Positions 54,971 to 64,000 of a stretch of DNA of 64,000 bases are shown piece by piece. Source of the DNA: Kiloniella spongiae (GTDB taxonomy: Bacteria; Pseudomonadota; Alphaproteobacteria; Kiloniellales; Kiloniellaceae); assembly GCF_001026905.1 (NCBI RefSeq), contig NZ_LAQL01000006.1, positions 248,001 to 312,000 on the forward strand, written 5' to 3'. Numbering within the stretch: the first letter of the stretch is position 1; every line of letters begins with the position of its first letter. Under the pieces are notes generated by a model. That model saw only the letters and a program-made list of their open reading frames with translations. It was not told the origin of the DNA and made no database searches. The translations under genes and the position numbers were made by a program.

Positions 54971-57532
54971 ATGAGCCGTTACAACGTCAAGGAAACCGAA
55001 ACCAAGTGGCAAAAAGCCTGGGTTGAGAACAATTGTTTTTCTGTCGAAACAGATACAAGCAAACCCAAGTACTATGTCTTGGAAATGTTCCCCTATCCTT
55101 CTGGTCGGATCCATATGGGACACGTCCGGAACTACACAATCGGCGATGTAATATCACGCTATAAGAAAGCTAAAGGTTTTAACGTTCTTCATCCCATGGG
55201 GTGGGATGCTTTTGGTCTACCAGCTGAAAATGCAGCAATGGCCCGTGGCGTCCACCCAGGCAAATGGACTTACGAAAACATTGCTGCCATGCGCGAGCAG
55301 CTAAAATCCATGGGTCTTTCCATCGATTGGGACCGAGAAATAGCGACCTGCCATCCCCAGTACTATAAACATGAACAAAAGATGTTCCTGGACTTCCTTA
55401 AAGAGGGTCTGGTTGAGCGTAAAGAGTCCTGGGTGAACTGGGACCCCGTAGACCACACAGTGCTCGCCAACGAGCAGGTAATCGATGGTAAAGGATGGCG
55501 TTCTGGTGCTGAAGTAGAAAAGCGCAAGTTGAGCCAATGGTTCTTTAAAATTACTGATTTTGCAGACGAGCTGTTAGAAGGCCTGGAAACACTGGATCGT
55601 TGGCCCGATAAAGTCCGTACCATGCAACACAACTGGATAGGTAAATCCGAAGGGGCCAGAGTCTTTTTCAAAATAAAAGACTCTGACCAGGAAATTGAAG
55701 TTTATACCACACGCCCTGATACCCTGTTCGGGGCATCATTCTGCGCTATTTCTGCAAACCATCCGCTCGCTGATCAACTTTCAGCTGATAATTCAGAGCT
55801 CAAAACCTTTGTTGCCGAATGCAACAAGATGGGTACATCCGAAGAAGCGATAGAAAAGGCAGAGAAAAAAGGCTTTGATACAGGCTTAAAAGTCATTCAT
55901 CCCCTAGATTCTTCTATTGAGCTTCCTGTTTATATCGCGAATTTCGTTCTTATGGATTATGGAACAGGTGCAGTCTTTGGTTGTCCTGCACATGATCAGC
56001 GAGATCTCGATTTTGCCCGGAAATACGATCTCAGTGTTACACCTGTTGTTTTGCCAAAAGACGAAGATCCGAACATTTTCTCCGTCGAAAACGAAGCCTA
56101 TACTGGTGAAGGAAAGTTATTTAACTCTCAATTCTTAGACGGTTTGGATATTACTGCTGGCAAGAAAAAAGTCATCAGTCATCTCGAAGATCTAGGCCAT
56201 GGCAAGGGAACAACTCAATTCCGCCTGAGAGATTGGGGTGTATCACGTCAACGCTATTGGGGCTGTCCAATTCCCATTATCTATTGTGATGATTGTGGCC
56301 CTGTCCCTGAAAAAGAAGAAAACCTTCCCGTTGAGTTGCCTGAAGACGTTACTTTCGACAAACCGGGTAACCCCATTGCGCACCATCCAACATGGAAACA
56401 TACCGCGTGTCCTTCTTGCGGAAAAGCCGCCGTGAGGGAAACAGATACCTTCGATACATTTATGGAATCTTCCTGGTATTTTGCCCGTTTTTGTAGCCCT
56501 AGAGATGACAACGCTTTTGATCGCAAGGATGTCGATTACTGGCTTCCCGTTGATCAGTATATCGGTGGTATTGAACACGCTGTTCTTCATCTTCTCTATT
56601 CAAGGTTCTTTACCCGTGGTCTTGAAAAATGCGGGTATGTAACTGCGAAAGAACCCTTTAAAGGGCTTTTCACCCAAGGCATGATTTGCCATGAAACCTA
56701 TCAAAATGGGAAAGGTGAATGGCTTTCTCCGGAAGAGATAGAGAAGAATGATAGCGGTAACTTCGTTACTTTGGACGGCGACACAGTAAACGTCGGTCCA
56801 TCTATCAAAATGAGTAAATCAAAGAAAAATACTATTGATCCAGCTGATATTATTGGAAGTTATGGCTCTGATACAGCAAGATTTTTCATGCTTTCTGACA
56901 GCCCACCTGACCGTGATATGGAATGGACAGAATCCGGGATTGACGGGTCTTGGCGATTTACCCAACGTATGTGGCGTCTAATCACAACACAATTAGATAA
57001 CCTGCCAGCTGTAAATACGGCACAGCCAGATGTATTTAATGATCAAGCGCTTGAACTAAGAAGAACAGTTCATAAATCAATTTCCTCTATTAGCGAAAAT
57101 ATTGAAAGTTTTCGCTTTAACGCAGCAGTCGCAAAGATATATGAATTGACCAATAGTATTGGCCAGTTCAAAGCGACAAAAGATGGCGATTTTTGGGTTT
57201 TGCGAGAAGCGTTTGAAATACTCGTACGCCTTGTTTCGCCAATGATGCCGCATATTTCGGAAGAACTTTGGAATCAACTTGGCCATAACGACCTTATTGT
57301 CAATGTTTCCTGGCCTGTTTCAGATGAAAACCTGACAGTAGACGAAACAGTAAAACTACCTGTCCAGGTTAACGGTAAGCTGCGCGCGACAATTTCCTTG
57401 TCTCTTGAAGCTACTGAAGATGAAATTAAACAAACTGCCTTGTCTGAGACCGGCGTTCAAAGAGCCATTGACGGCAAAGATATTCGTAAAATCATTATTG
57501 TCAAAAACCGTATCGTAAATATTGTTGTATAA
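54971..57532 (+). CDS. leuS: Leucyl-tRNA synthetase
   Basis: The 853-residue class I enzyme has HMGH at residues 48-51 (HIGH motif), the CP1 editing domain over roughly residues 220-410 with [11 protein letters not shown], and [12 protein letters not shown] near residue 614. The zinc-ribbon part has [15 protein letters not shown] and CPSCGKAAV. The C-terminal anticodon domain ends [20 protein letters not shown]. Length and order fit a normal bacterial LeuRS. It is followed by lptE and holA, the common alphaproteobacterial run. Confidence 0.98.
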   Translation: MSRYNVKETETKWQKAWVENNCFSVETDTSKPKYYVLEMFPYPSGRIHMGHVRNYTIGDVISRYKKAKGFNVLHPMGWDAFGLPAENAAMARGVHPGKWTYENIAAMREQLKSMGLSIDWDREIATCHPQYYKHEQKMFLDFLKEGLVERKESWVNWDPVDHTVLANEQVIDGKGWRSGAEVEKRKLSQWFFKITDFADELLEGLETLDRWPDKVRTMQHNWIGKSEGARVFFKIKDSDQEIEVYTTRPDTLFGASFCAISANHPLADQLSADNSELKTFVAECNKMGTSEEAIEKAEKKGFDTGLKVIHPLDSSIELPVYIANFVLMDYGTGAVFGCPAHDQRDLDFARKYDLSVTPVVLPKDEDPNIFSVENEAYTGEGKLFNSQFLDGLDITAGKKKVISHLEDLGHGKGTTQFRLRDWGVSRQRYWGCPIPIIYCDDCGPVPEKEENLPVELPEDVTFDKPGNPIAHHPTWKHTACPSCGKAAVRETDTFDTFMESSWYFARFCSPRDDNAFDRKDVDYWLPVDQYIGGIEHAVLHLLYSRFFTRGLEKCGYVTAKEPFKGLFTQGMICHETYQNGKGEWLSPEEIEKNDSGNFVTLDGDTVNVGPSIKMSKSKKNTIDPADIIGSYGSDTARFFMLSDSPPDRDMEWTESGIDGSWRFTQRMWRLITTQLDNLPAVNTAQPDVFNDQALELRRTVHKSISSISENIESFRFNAAVAKIYELTNSIGQFKATKDGDFWVLREAFEILVRLVSPMMPHISEELWNQLGHNDLIVNVSWPVSDENLTVDETVKLPVQVNGKLRATISLSLEATEDEIKQTALSETGVQRAIDGKDIRKIIIVKNRIVNIVV

Positions 57533-57551
57533 CTCAGCTTTTAAGGCCTTG

Positions 57552-58076
57552 ATGATGTCAATTATTACCAAAAGACTTTGTCTATCTGTTACTTTTGTCC
57601 TCGGTCTTATCAGCCTGTCTGCCTGTGGATTTCAGCCGGTTTATAAAAAAGATGCCGAGACTGGTTATTCTTCACATCAGGCTTTACAAACAATTAGAAT
57701 TAGTCCCCTTCCCGATCGCCCCGGACAAATTCTTCATAATCTGTTGCGGGACAGAATGAACCCGCTTGGGCAACCAAGAAAACCACTTTATGTATTAAAA
57801 GCAATTATTACAGAGACAGAGAAAGATCTTGCCGTACGTTTGGATAACACAACGTCACGAACAAATTTGACTATTTTGGTTGAATATTCACTTGTAAGCC
57901 TATCCAGCAATAATGTTGTTTTTTCTTCCAATGCAAGATCAACCAATAGCTTTGACAAACTAGATGACCCCTACGCTAATCTCGTAGCTGAGGACACTGC
58001 ACGTAGTCGCGTTTTGCGACTGGTAGCAGATGATATGGCTTTACAGTTAGGTGCTTACTTCAATAAGTTACAGTAA
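57552..58076 (+). CDS. lptE: LPS-assembly lipoprotein LptE
   Basis: The protein has a lipobox LSACGFQPVY, giving a lipidated Cys near residue 25, then the LptE fold: TIRISPLPDRPGQILHNLLRDRMNPLGQP and LYVLKAIITETEKDLAVRLDNTTSRTNLTILVEYSL. It plugs the LptD barrel in the outer membrane. The ATG at 57552 or 57555 is preferred; an upstream TTG at 57522 lies inside leuS. It is about 174 residues. holA follows 33 bases on. Confidence 0.93.
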   Translation: MMSIITKRLCLSVTFVLGLISLSACGFQPVYKKDAETGYSSHQALQTIRISPLPDRPGQILHNLLRDRMNPLGQPRKPLYVLKAIITETEKDLAVRLDNTTSRTNLTILVEYSLVSLSSNNVVFSSNARSTNSFDKLDDPYANLVAEDTARSRVLRLVADDMALQLGAYFNKLQ

Positions 58077-58109
58077 GTAACTATGGATGGTTTTTCTGTA
58101 TAAGGCTCT

Positions 58110-59150
58110 ATGAAAGTGAAGATACCTGCTGCCAAAGCTGATAGTTTCTCAAAATCTCCTGACAGCAGCATAAAAGCTATACTGGTTTATGGCCCCGATG
58201 AAGGATTGGTAATGGAGCGAAGCCAGAATTTGCTTCATACAGTTGTCGAGGATGCACAAGATCCATTTCGCGTGGTTAACCTTGATAACGACGCCTTAAA
58301 AAAAGAACTTTCGTTACTCAGTGATGAAGCAGCTGCAATATCCATGATGGGTGGTCGACGCGTTATCAGAATACGATCTGCTAGTGATGCTTTAACCCAA
58401 GTTATTTCAGATTACTTTTCTAACCCCGTCGGTGATGCCCTTATAATCTTGGAGGGTGGTGATTTACCCGGAAGATCCAAACTCAGGAAAGTTTTTGAAA
58501 CGGAGATTATGGCTGCAGCGATCGCCTGCTACAAAGACGATGAAAAAAGCCTTCCTGGTTTAATTCGCCAAACCATTGAAAACGAAGGATTTTCCCTTTC
58601 AAATGACGCTCTCGGCTTCCTCGTTGCAAATCTTGGTACTGATCGACGATTAACCCGCCGAGAATTACAGAAATTATGCCTATATAAAGGAATAAATTCC
58701 TCCCCAATTTCACTTGAAGATGCACAGGCCTGTATCGGTGATACTGCGACATTAACATTGGATGATTTAGCAATTGCTGTCGGAACAGGAAATATTCAGA
58801 AACTTGAAAAAAATCTGTTACGTGCTCAACAAGAAAATCAAAACGCAATCACCATTCTAAGAGCCGTCACCAGACATTTTCAAAGATTGCATCTAACAGC
58901 AGGCTTGGTTGCTCAAGGCGTCCCCATGGACAAAGCTGTATCAACACTTCGCCCCCCCTTATTTTGGAAAGTCGCTGACCCTTTTAAAGTCCAAGCAAGA
59001 AAATGGACGCCAAGAGCTCTCGCCAAATCACTCAGTATGCTTTTAGAAACAGAAGCTAACTGTAAAAAAACGGGAGCACCGGCAGAAACACTTTGTGCGC
59101 GAACTTTGCTAGAAATCACAGCAAACGCCCCAACCCGTCGCCGGTCATAA
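58110..59150 (+). CDS. holA: DNA polymerase III subunit delta
   Basis: The 346-residue clamp-loader wrench subunit has KAILVYGPDEGLVMERSQNLL at the front, VVNLDNDALKKELSLLSDEAAAISMMGGRRVIRI, and the C-terminal collar domain with ITILRAVTRHFQRLHLTAGLVAQG and RALAKSLSMLLETEANCKKTGAP. It opens the beta clamp within the gamma/tau complex. It ends 19 bases from the parB stop and converges on it. Confidence 0.95.
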   Translation: MKVKIPAAKADSFSKSPDSSIKAILVYGPDEGLVMERSQNLLHTVVEDAQDPFRVVNLDNDALKKELSLLSDEAAAISMMGGRRVIRIRSASDALTQVISDYFSNPVGDALIILEGGDLPGRSKLRKVFETEIMAAAIACYKDDEKSLPGLIRQTIENEGFSLSNDALGFLVANLGTDRRLTRRELQKLCLYKGINSSPISLEDAQACIGDTATLTLDDLAIAVGTGNIQKLEKNLLRAQQENQNAITILRAVTRHFQRLHLTAGLVAQGVPMDKAVSTLRPPLFWKVADPFKVQARKWTPRALAKSLSMLLETEANCKKTGAPAETLCARTLLEITANAPTRRRS

Positions 59151-59169
59151 ACTGTCGTTTAGAGCGCTC

Positions 59170-60102
59170 CTAATCAGCTGATTGGGTTAAGCGGTGCAAA
59201 ACATTATCAAGCTGTTCCAAGGTATCATAAGAAATTTTAAGGGCGCCACCCTGGCCATGAAAATCGATACTTACTTTTAGGCCCAACATATTTGATAGAT
59301 CACGTTCCAATGCTAGTGTATCAGCATCCTTTTGTGGTCCGGAACTTGGTTTAATCTTAGAGGAAGAAATTGGCTTTTGTAGCTGTGCTTTGTCTTTTTC
59401 TAGCTCTTTCAGTTCATTTTTTATCGCTCTAGCCAAACGTTCTGTTTCCCGCACAGAAAGGCCTTTAGATGAAATTTCCTGTGCAAGATCAACCGCATCT
59501 TCTGCGCCAACAAGAGCACGCGCATGACCAGCGCTCAAATCACCCTTTTCAACAAGCTCCTGTACCTCTTCCGGCAAGGATAACAAACGCAGCATGTTTG
59601 CTATATGACTTCGGCTTTTCCCGATGATTTTGGCAACATCGTCCTGCTTATGGCCAAATTCATCCATAAGCCGACGGTAACTTGTTGCTTCTTCGATCGG
59701 TGTTAGATCCTGACGCTGAACATTTTCAATAATAGCAACCTGGAGAACTTCAGCATCGTTCAGTTCACGGATAACCACAGGAATCTCATGTAATTGTGCG
59801 CGTTGGGAAGCACGCCAACGCCTTTCCCCCGCTACAATTTCATATTCAGATGACAATTCCGGATGACGACGAACTAAAATAGGCTGTAACAATCCAGACT
59901 GTTCAATTGAATCAGCAAGCGTTGCAAGGGCTTCTTCTTCAAAATGACGACGGGGCTGTTTTGAATTAGGGTGAATATGCTCAATCGGTACCTGTTTTGT
60001 AGATCGTACCTTATCCAAAGAAGCATAATCTTCAGTCTCATCCCCAAAAAGAGCAGCAAGACCGCGGCCTAAATTTTTCCGTTTATCCTGAGCTTCAGCC
60101 AC
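59170..60102 (-). CDS. parB: Chromosome-partitioning protein ParB
   Basis: The protein is the CTP-dependent clamp that loads at parS. It has LGRGLAALFGD near the N terminus, QVPIEHIHPNSKQPRRHF, the nucleotide loop GERRWRASQRAQLHEIP, the HTH with DDVAKIIGKSRSHIANMLRLLSLP, and a C-terminal dimer domain. AGGG is seven bases before a GTG at 60102, which I prefer to the TTG at 60105. parA is 60 bases upstream on the same strand. Two of the three parS sites lie in rsmG nearby. Confidence 0.97.
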   Translation of the reverse strand: MAEAQDKRKNLGRGLAALFGDETEDYASLDKVRSTKQVPIEHIHPNSKQPRRHFEEEALATLADSIEQSGLLQPILVRRHPELSSEYEIVAGERRWRASQRAQLHEIPVVIRELNDAEVLQVAIIENVQRQDLTPIEEATSYRRLMDEFGHKQDDVAKIIGKSRSHIANMLRLLSLPEEVQELVEKGDLSAGHARALVGAEDAVDLAQEISSKGLSVRETERLARAIKNELKELEKDKAQLQKPISSSKIKPSSGPQKDADTLALERDLSNMLGLKVSIDFHGQGGALKISYDTLEQLDNVLHRLTQSAD

Positions 60103-60163
60103 CAATCGACCCTCTCAACTAACCCTGTTATCTATTCTCTCCGGGTTTAAACCCGATTAATTA

Positions 60164-61000
60164 TTACGCGACAGCAGGTTCTGTAACACGAACCTGTTCA
60201 TTTCTAAGAATTTCCCCAGCTAACTTGATATAAGCTTGAGAACCCGCACAGGCGACATCATACAAAAGAACTGGTTTCCCGTGCGAAGGCGCTTCAGATA
60301 CTCTGACATTTCGCGGAATAACTGTGTTAAACACTTTATCACCCAGGAAATCTCGCACATCAGCTGCGACCATTTCACAGAGATTGTTTCTTCTGTCATA
60401 CATGGTAAGGACAATACCCTGAATTTGAAGACGACGATTAAGTCCCCTCTTCACACGATCAATGGTACGTAGAAGGTGAGATAATCCTTCAAGGGCGTAA
60501 AACTCTGTCTGCAGAGGCACAAGAACGGCATCAGAGGCAACCAGAGCATTCAAGGTCAACAGACCAAGTGCTGGCGGGCAATCAATTAAAATGTAATCAA
60601 ATTGATCCAGAAGCGGCCCGATAGCATTCACAAGTTTAAATTCACGCTCTGCAAGATTAACAAGCTCAAGCTCTGCGCCCGAAAGCTCCACACCAGACGA
60701 AATGACATGCATCCGGGGAACATCAGTTGACCTAACAGCACGTGTAATAGGTAACCCCTCGATCATAACCTGGTAAATACTTTGCTGACGGGCATCAGGT
60801 TCAACACCTAATCCTGTACTGGCATTTCCCTGAGGGTCCAGATCAATAATCAAAACCTTCTTTTTGCAAGCTGCCAAAGCTGTTGCCAGATTGACAGTAG
60901 TTGTTGTTTTACCAACCCCGCCCTTCTGATTTGCAATGGACCAGACTTTTGCTTCGCGTTTCTTTTTACTTGAAATTGAATCCATATCTTGTACTGACAT
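60164..61000 (-). CDS. parA: Chromosome-partitioning ATPase ParA
   Basis: The protein is a Walker-type ATPase with the deviant P-loop ANQKGGVGKTTTTVNLA and LLIDLDPQGNASTGLG, LIDCPPALGLLTLNALVAS and VLTMYDRRNNLCE. It binds DNA nonspecifically and moves ParB-parS complexes. The ATG at 61000 (MSVQDMDSISSKK) is the likely start, with GGGGGG eight bases before it; the frame opens at a TTG at 61015. It reads just after rsmG, with 17 bases between the preferred start and the rsmG stop. Confidence 0.97.
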   Translation of the reverse strand: MSVQDMDSISSKKKREAKVWSIANQKGGVGKTTTTVNLATALAACKKKVLIIDLDPQGNASTGLGVEPDARQQSIYQVMIEGLPITRAVRSTDVPRMHVISSGVELSGAELELVNLAEREFKLVNAIGPLLDQFDYILIDCPPALGLLTLNALVASDAVLVPLQTEFYALEGLSHLLRTIDRVKRGLNRRLQIQGIVLTMYDRRNNLCEMVAADVRDFLGDKVFNTVIPRNVRVSEAPSHGKPVLLYDVACAGSQAYIKLAGEILRNEQVRVTEPAVA

Positions 61001-61016
61001 GATCAATCCCCCCAAG

Positions 61017-61649
61017 TTATAGAAGTTTGAGGTTCAATATTGCTGCGTCATCATCAGACAAAGAATTGTACCTCGACACTTTCATAGTCCACTTTTTCTC
61101 TGCTTCGGTCAATTCCTCATCTACATTTCGACCCTTTAAAAGCAAAAATTCCGGATCCTTTTCAGACTTGGAAACTTCGAGGAAGGCTTGTGAAAAATCT
61201 AAAATTTTAGTGAGTGGGGCAAAAGCACGTGCTGTAAAGACATCAACAGCAAAAGGTTTGATCTTTTCAATACGGTTATTATGAACAGTCAATCCTGCAT
61301 CTGTTTCACGTGAAACTTCACGCAGGAACATAGATTTTTTTAGGTCAGATTCCATTGCATGAATATCCCCTGCCCCGAGTATAGCAAGAATAAGAGCCGG
61401 AAAACCTGCGCCACTACCAAAATCAACAATCGTTTTTTTATGCTCGGTCTCAGGAAGGTATTTTATAAGTTGAGCAGAATCTAAAAAATGACGGATCCAT
61501 AGGTCTGGTAAAGTATTTTTACTCACCAAGTTTATTGCTTTATTCCACTTAACAAGAAGATCCGCATAACATTTTAACTTATCCTCTGTTTCACGTGAAA
61601 CAGGAATGTGCTTTTTGAAAAGATCAAATCCAGTAGTATCAGGCAACAT
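61017..61649 (-). CDS. rsmG: 16S rRNA m7G527 methyltransferase RsmG
   Basis: The 210-residue SAM-dependent enzyme modifies G527 of 16S rRNA. It has [22 protein letters not shown], the [17 protein letters not shown] nucleotide loop, and [10 protein letters not shown]. Two parS sites lie inside its reading frame, each coded as VSRET. It overlaps mnmG by 11 bases at its start, and parA follows. The order mnmG-rsmG-parA-parB is the common one. Confidence 0.96.
   Translation of the reverse strand: MLPDTTGFDLFKKHIPVSRETEDKLKCYADLLVKWNKAINLVSKNTLPDLWIRHFLDSAQLIKYLPETEHKKTIVDFGSGAGFPALILAILGAGDIHAMESDLKKSMFLREVSRETDAGLTVHNNRIEKIKPFAVDVFTARAFAPLTKILDFSQAFLEVSKSEKDPEFLLLKGRNVDEELTEAEKKWTMKVSRYNSLSDDDAAILNLKLL
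61302..61317. promoter_or_regulatory. parS site within rsmG
   Basis: TGTTTCACGTGAAACT matches the 16-base ParB-binding consensus TGTTTCACGTGAAACA in 15 positions. It lies in the rsmG reading frame as VSRET. Confidence 0.9.
61587..61602. promoter_or_regulatory. parS site within rsmG, perfect
   Basis: TGTTTCACGTGAAACA is a perfect palindromic parS near the start of rsmG, also coded as VSRET. Confidence 0.97.
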
Positions 61650-63507
61650 AGTTTTTATCTAATTTTCTTACATATCTTAAAAGTGCCACCAATGCAGCAG
61701 GTGTTACACCAGAAATACGAGATGCAGCACCCAATGTTTCCGGCTTTGATTGATTTAATTTTTGAACTATTTCATTAGACAAGCTTGGTACAGACGCATA
61801 ATTAAAGTTTTCAGGCAGCTTTAGTGCCTCATCTTTTCTAAAGGCTCTAATATCTGCATCCTGTCGCTCGATATAGCCAGCATAGCTAGCATCAATTTCA
61901 AGCTGTTCCACAATAACCTGATCAAACTGTGAAAGCTCTGGCCATACTTTGGTTAGAACCTCTATCGTTACCTCTGGATATCGAAGTAAATCAAAAATGG
62001 ATCTTCTTTGCCCGTCTTTATTCACATTGATATTATAAGAAATCAACTCATTTGGTGTTGCAGAGTGTTCCTTTGCAAAAGCTCTTGCTTTTGAAAGTTC
62101 AGTCATTTTTTTGTTAAATACAGAAGCTCTATCTTCTTTAATACACCCGATATTAAGGCCGATTGGTGTCAGGCGTTGATCTGCATTATCTGCCCGAAGT
62201 TTTAAACGATACTCTGCGCGACTGGTAAACATTCTATAAGGCTCTGTAACACCCAAACTAACGAGATCATCAATCATGACCCCCATGTAAGCATCAGCTC
62301 GGTCCAATACAAAATCACGTTCAGAACCTTTAGATTTTAAAGCAGCGTTTACACCGGCAATAAGACCTTGAGCCCCCGCCTCTTCATAGCCTGTTGTCCC
62401 ATTGATTTGACCAGCAAAATAAAGTCCCTGTACTTTCAAGGTTTCCAATGTTGGACGCAGTTCACGTGGATCAACATAGTCATACTCAATCGCATAACCA
62501 TGCTGAAGGATCTTTGCCTTCTCAAGTCCAGGAATTGTTTTTAGAAAATCCTCTTGAACATCTTCAGGAAGAGATGTTGATATGCCATTTGGATAGACAT
62601 TTACATCATCCAGACCTTCAGGCTCTATAAAAATTTGATGACGATCTTTTTCTTTAAACCGCACAACCTTGTCTTCAATTGATGGGCAATAGCGCGGTCC
62701 TTTACTTTCAATCTGGCCGGAATACATCGGTGATTGATCGATATTTTCAGCAATAATGCCGTGCGTATCGACATTCGTGTAAGTGATATGACAGGCAACC
62801 TGTTCCTGGCTAATTTCCTTTGTCATATAAGAAAAAGGTTCAGGCGGCGTATCCCCGGGTTGAACAACCAGGTTACTATAGTCAATTGTACGCGTGTCCA
62901 ACCGGGCCGGTGTACCGGTCTTTAAACGACCCAGTTCAAAACCAAATCGCGAAAGTGTCTTGGATAAGCCAATGGCAGGTTCATCCCCTACGCGCCCCGC
63001 AGGAATTTGCTTTTTACCAAGGTGTATTAAACCGTTTAAAAAGGTTCCCGTTGTCAAAACAACACCGGAAGAAAAGATTTTTTCCCCGGAAGCCGTGATT
63101 ACGCCACAGCAAACATCATTTTCATCGAGAATAAGATCTTCAACAGGCGCTTCAAGAATTGTTAGATTTTCCTGATCATCTAAAAGATTCTGAATCGCTT
63201 CTTTATAGAGTTTGCGATCAGCTTGTGCTCTTGGTCCACGAACGGCGGGACCTTTACTTCTGTTTAAAACACGAAACTGAATCCCCCCACGGTCTATGGC
63301 TTTTCCCATCAAACCATCAAGCGCATCAATTTCTCTTACCAGATGCCCTTTACCCAGACCGCCTATAGCGGGGTTACACGACATAACCCCGATAGTTGAC
63401 TTTTTATGGGTAACGAGAAGCGTTGCAGCACCCATTCTGGCAGCAGCAGCAGCAGCTTCTGTTCCAGCGTGTCCGCCCCCAACAACAATAACATCATAGT
63501 TTTTCAT
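61639..63507 (-). CDS. mnmG: tRNA uridine-5-carboxymethylaminomethyl modification enzyme MnmG
   Basis: The 622-residue FAD enzyme works with MnmE on wobble U34. It has [20 protein letters not shown] at the front, [61 protein letters not shown] and the C-terminal [30 protein letters not shown] helical domain. The length fits. The ATG lies after a Pmp3-like gene, with mnmE further upstream. Confidence 0.98.
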   Translation of the reverse strand: MKNYDVIVVGGGHAGTEAAAAAARMGAATLLVTHKKSTIGVMSCNPAIGGLGKGHLVREIDALDGLMGKAIDRGGIQFRVLNRSKGPAVRGPRAQADRKLYKEAIQNLLDDQENLTILEAPVEDLILDENDVCCGVITASGEKIFSSGVVLTTGTFLNGLIHLGKKQIPAGRVGDEPAIGLSKTLSRFGFELGRLKTGTPARLDTRTIDYSNLVVQPGDTPPEPFSYMTKEISQEQVACHITYTNVDTHGIIAENIDQSPMYSGQIESKGPRYCPSIEDKVVRFKEKDRHQIFIEPEGLDDVNVYPNGISTSLPEDVQEDFLKTIPGLEKAKILQHGYAIEYDYVDPRELRPTLETLKVQGLYFAGQINGTTGYEEAGAQGLIAGVNAALKSKGSERDFVLDRADAYMGVMIDDLVSLGVTEPYRMFTSRAEYRLKLRADNADQRLTPIGLNIGCIKEDRASVFNKKMTELSKARAFAKEHSATPNELISYNINVNKDGQRRSIFDLLRYPEVTIEVLTKVWPELSQFDQVIVEQLEIDASYAGYIERQDADIRAFRKDEALKLPENFNYASVPSLSNEIVQKLNQSKPETLGAASRISGVTPAALVALLRYVRKLDKNYVA

Positions 63508-63566
63508 AGCTGATCGCTTTGCTATATTTTTAGACTATTAAAAGATACTCTGGATAAATTTTTAGG

Positions 63567-63755
63567 TTATTTACCTAGAGCATCCTTAATCTTTTGATCT
63601 GTTTTATATTGGCTCAAAGCATAAACAGACCAAATAGCAGCCACAGGCCAACCAATTAAAGTGATCTGTAAAATAAGGCAAATGATTCCGGCAAAAGGTC
63701 TTCCAATTGTAAAAAATTGAAGCCATGGAATAAGCAAAGCCAATAGTAAACGCAT
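63567..63755 (-). CDS. YqaE/Pmp3-like small membrane protein (62 aa)
   Basis: Two membrane helices (LLLALLIPWLQFFTIG and ICLILQITLIGWPVAAIWSVYAL) flank a short GRPFAG turn, then a polar tail, as in YqaE/Pmp3-family proteins. These are small proteins whose role, possibly membrane potential or stress, is not settled. AGGGGAAAG lies close before the ATG. It sits between mnmE and mnmG, a region that is often empty. Confidence 0.75.
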   Translation of the reverse strand: MRLLLALLIPWLQFFTIGRPFAGIICLILQITLIGWPVAAIWSVYALSQYKTDQKIKDALGK

Positions 63756-63869
63756 TCTCTTTCCCCTAAGAAGTCTCTTTAAACTTTTCTATGAGATAAT
63801 AATAAGCGAGATTACATAAGTAGATTCATTCTCAACTTATTTTACAGTCATATTTATCAAAACATGATC

Positions 63870-63885
63870 TGTTTCACGTGAAACA
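63870..63885. promoter_or_regulatory. parS site between mnmE and the Pmp3-like gene, perfect
   Basis: TGTTTCACGTGAAACA is a perfect palindromic parS in the intergenic region 39 bases past the mnmE stop. Confidence 0.97.
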
Positions 63886-63923
63886 TCTTCACAAAACACT
63901 TCACTTATGTAAGCTAAATCAGC

Positions 63924-64000
63924 CTACTTTCCAATGCAAAAATCACGGAAAATAACATCTAATAGTTCTTCCACGTCCACTTTTCCTGTAATTCGTCCCA
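63924..64000 (-). CDS. mnmE: tRNA modification GTPase MnmE, C-terminal end only
   Basis: The 25 codons inside the window read GRITGKVDVEELLDVIFRDF and finish with CIGK before a TAG stop. This is the invariant MnmE C terminus, with the essential cysteine of the CIGK end. The rest of the gene lies outside the window. It would act with MnmG on tRNA wobble uridine. Confidence 0.95.
   Translation of the reverse strand, partial: GRITGKVDVEELLDVIFRDFCIGK

Noticed and set aside
1-64000. Search for CRISPR arrays, insertion sequences, integrases and phage genes
   Set aside because: I saw no regularly spaced repeats, no transposase or integrase reading frame and no terminal repeats flanking a cargo.

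Overview
The window is an ordinary chromosomal segment of a Gram-negative alphaproteobacterium, moderately AT-rich and probably marine and Rhodospirillales-like. I cannot fix the genus. The evidence is the order mnmE-mnmG-rsmG-parA-parB with perfect parS sites, the large NAD-dependent glutamate dehydrogenase, DUF2842, DUF3576 and DUF971 proteins, CnoX-type thioredoxin, TamA/TamB, LolA next to FtsK, and a TTG/GTG/ATG start mix. The parABS end on the right suggests the replication origin is not far away. I see no insertion sequence, phage, CRISPR array or integron.

Layout. 1-3103: 5' part of the NAD-glutamate dehydrogenase gene (minus), then a poor, AT-rich stretch to about 4.2 kb. 4.2-10.6 kb: small conserved genes (DUF2842, periplasmic solute-binding protein, tRNA-Gly, prolyl-tRNA editing protein, CnoX thioredoxin, Lon-N domain protein, Trm112-like, DUF971, TetR). 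10.9-18.6 kb: ubiquinone hydroxylase, TamB and TamA (all minus). 19.0-20.6 kb: ammonium transporter with a strong sigma-54 promoter and a structured 3' UTR. 20.7-25.2 kb: aminotransferase, FtsK and LolA. 25.2-28.3 kb: fatty-acid hydroxylase, PuuD-like hydrolase, a candidate small RNA with three C-rich loops, and exodeoxyribonuclease III behind a long inverted repeat. 28.6-31.9 kb: a cyclic-nucleotide-binding protein and an unusual ABC exporter whose nucleotide-binding domain has lost most catalytic residues and carries three copies of the region after the Q-loop. 32.2-43.8 kb: one long plus-strand array of five glycosyltransferases, a histidine phosphatase, a small membrane protein and a YejFBE-type peptide ABC transporter without its binding protein. 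43.8-46.9 kb (minus): membrane adenylate cyclase, metallo-beta-lactamase-fold hydrolase and OmpR-type regulator. 47.5-52.7 kb: RibA, an alanine/proline-rich protein of unknown role, L,D-transpeptidase-like protein, lipoprotein, YggS, sulfotransferase. 53.1-59.2 kb: porin, DUF3576 lipoprotein, LeuS, LptE, HolA. 59.2-64.0 kb (minus): ParB, ParA, RsmG, MnmG, Pmp3-like protein and the 3' end of mnmE, with three parS sites.

How the parts fit. Several genes serve the envelope: TamA/TamB, LolA, LptE, the porin, the glycosyltransferases and the L,D-transpeptidase-like protein. A cAMP theme also recurs: a cyclase, a possible hydrolase beside it, and a cyclic-nucleotide-binding protein coupled to the odd ABC protein. 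That link is inference. The most promising undescribed items are the degenerate triplicated ABC protein with its nucleotide-binding partner, the three-hairpin small RNA at 27.24-27.37 kb, the glycosyltransferase/phosphatase array, the amt 3' UTR, and the inverted repeat that covers the xth ribosome binding site.
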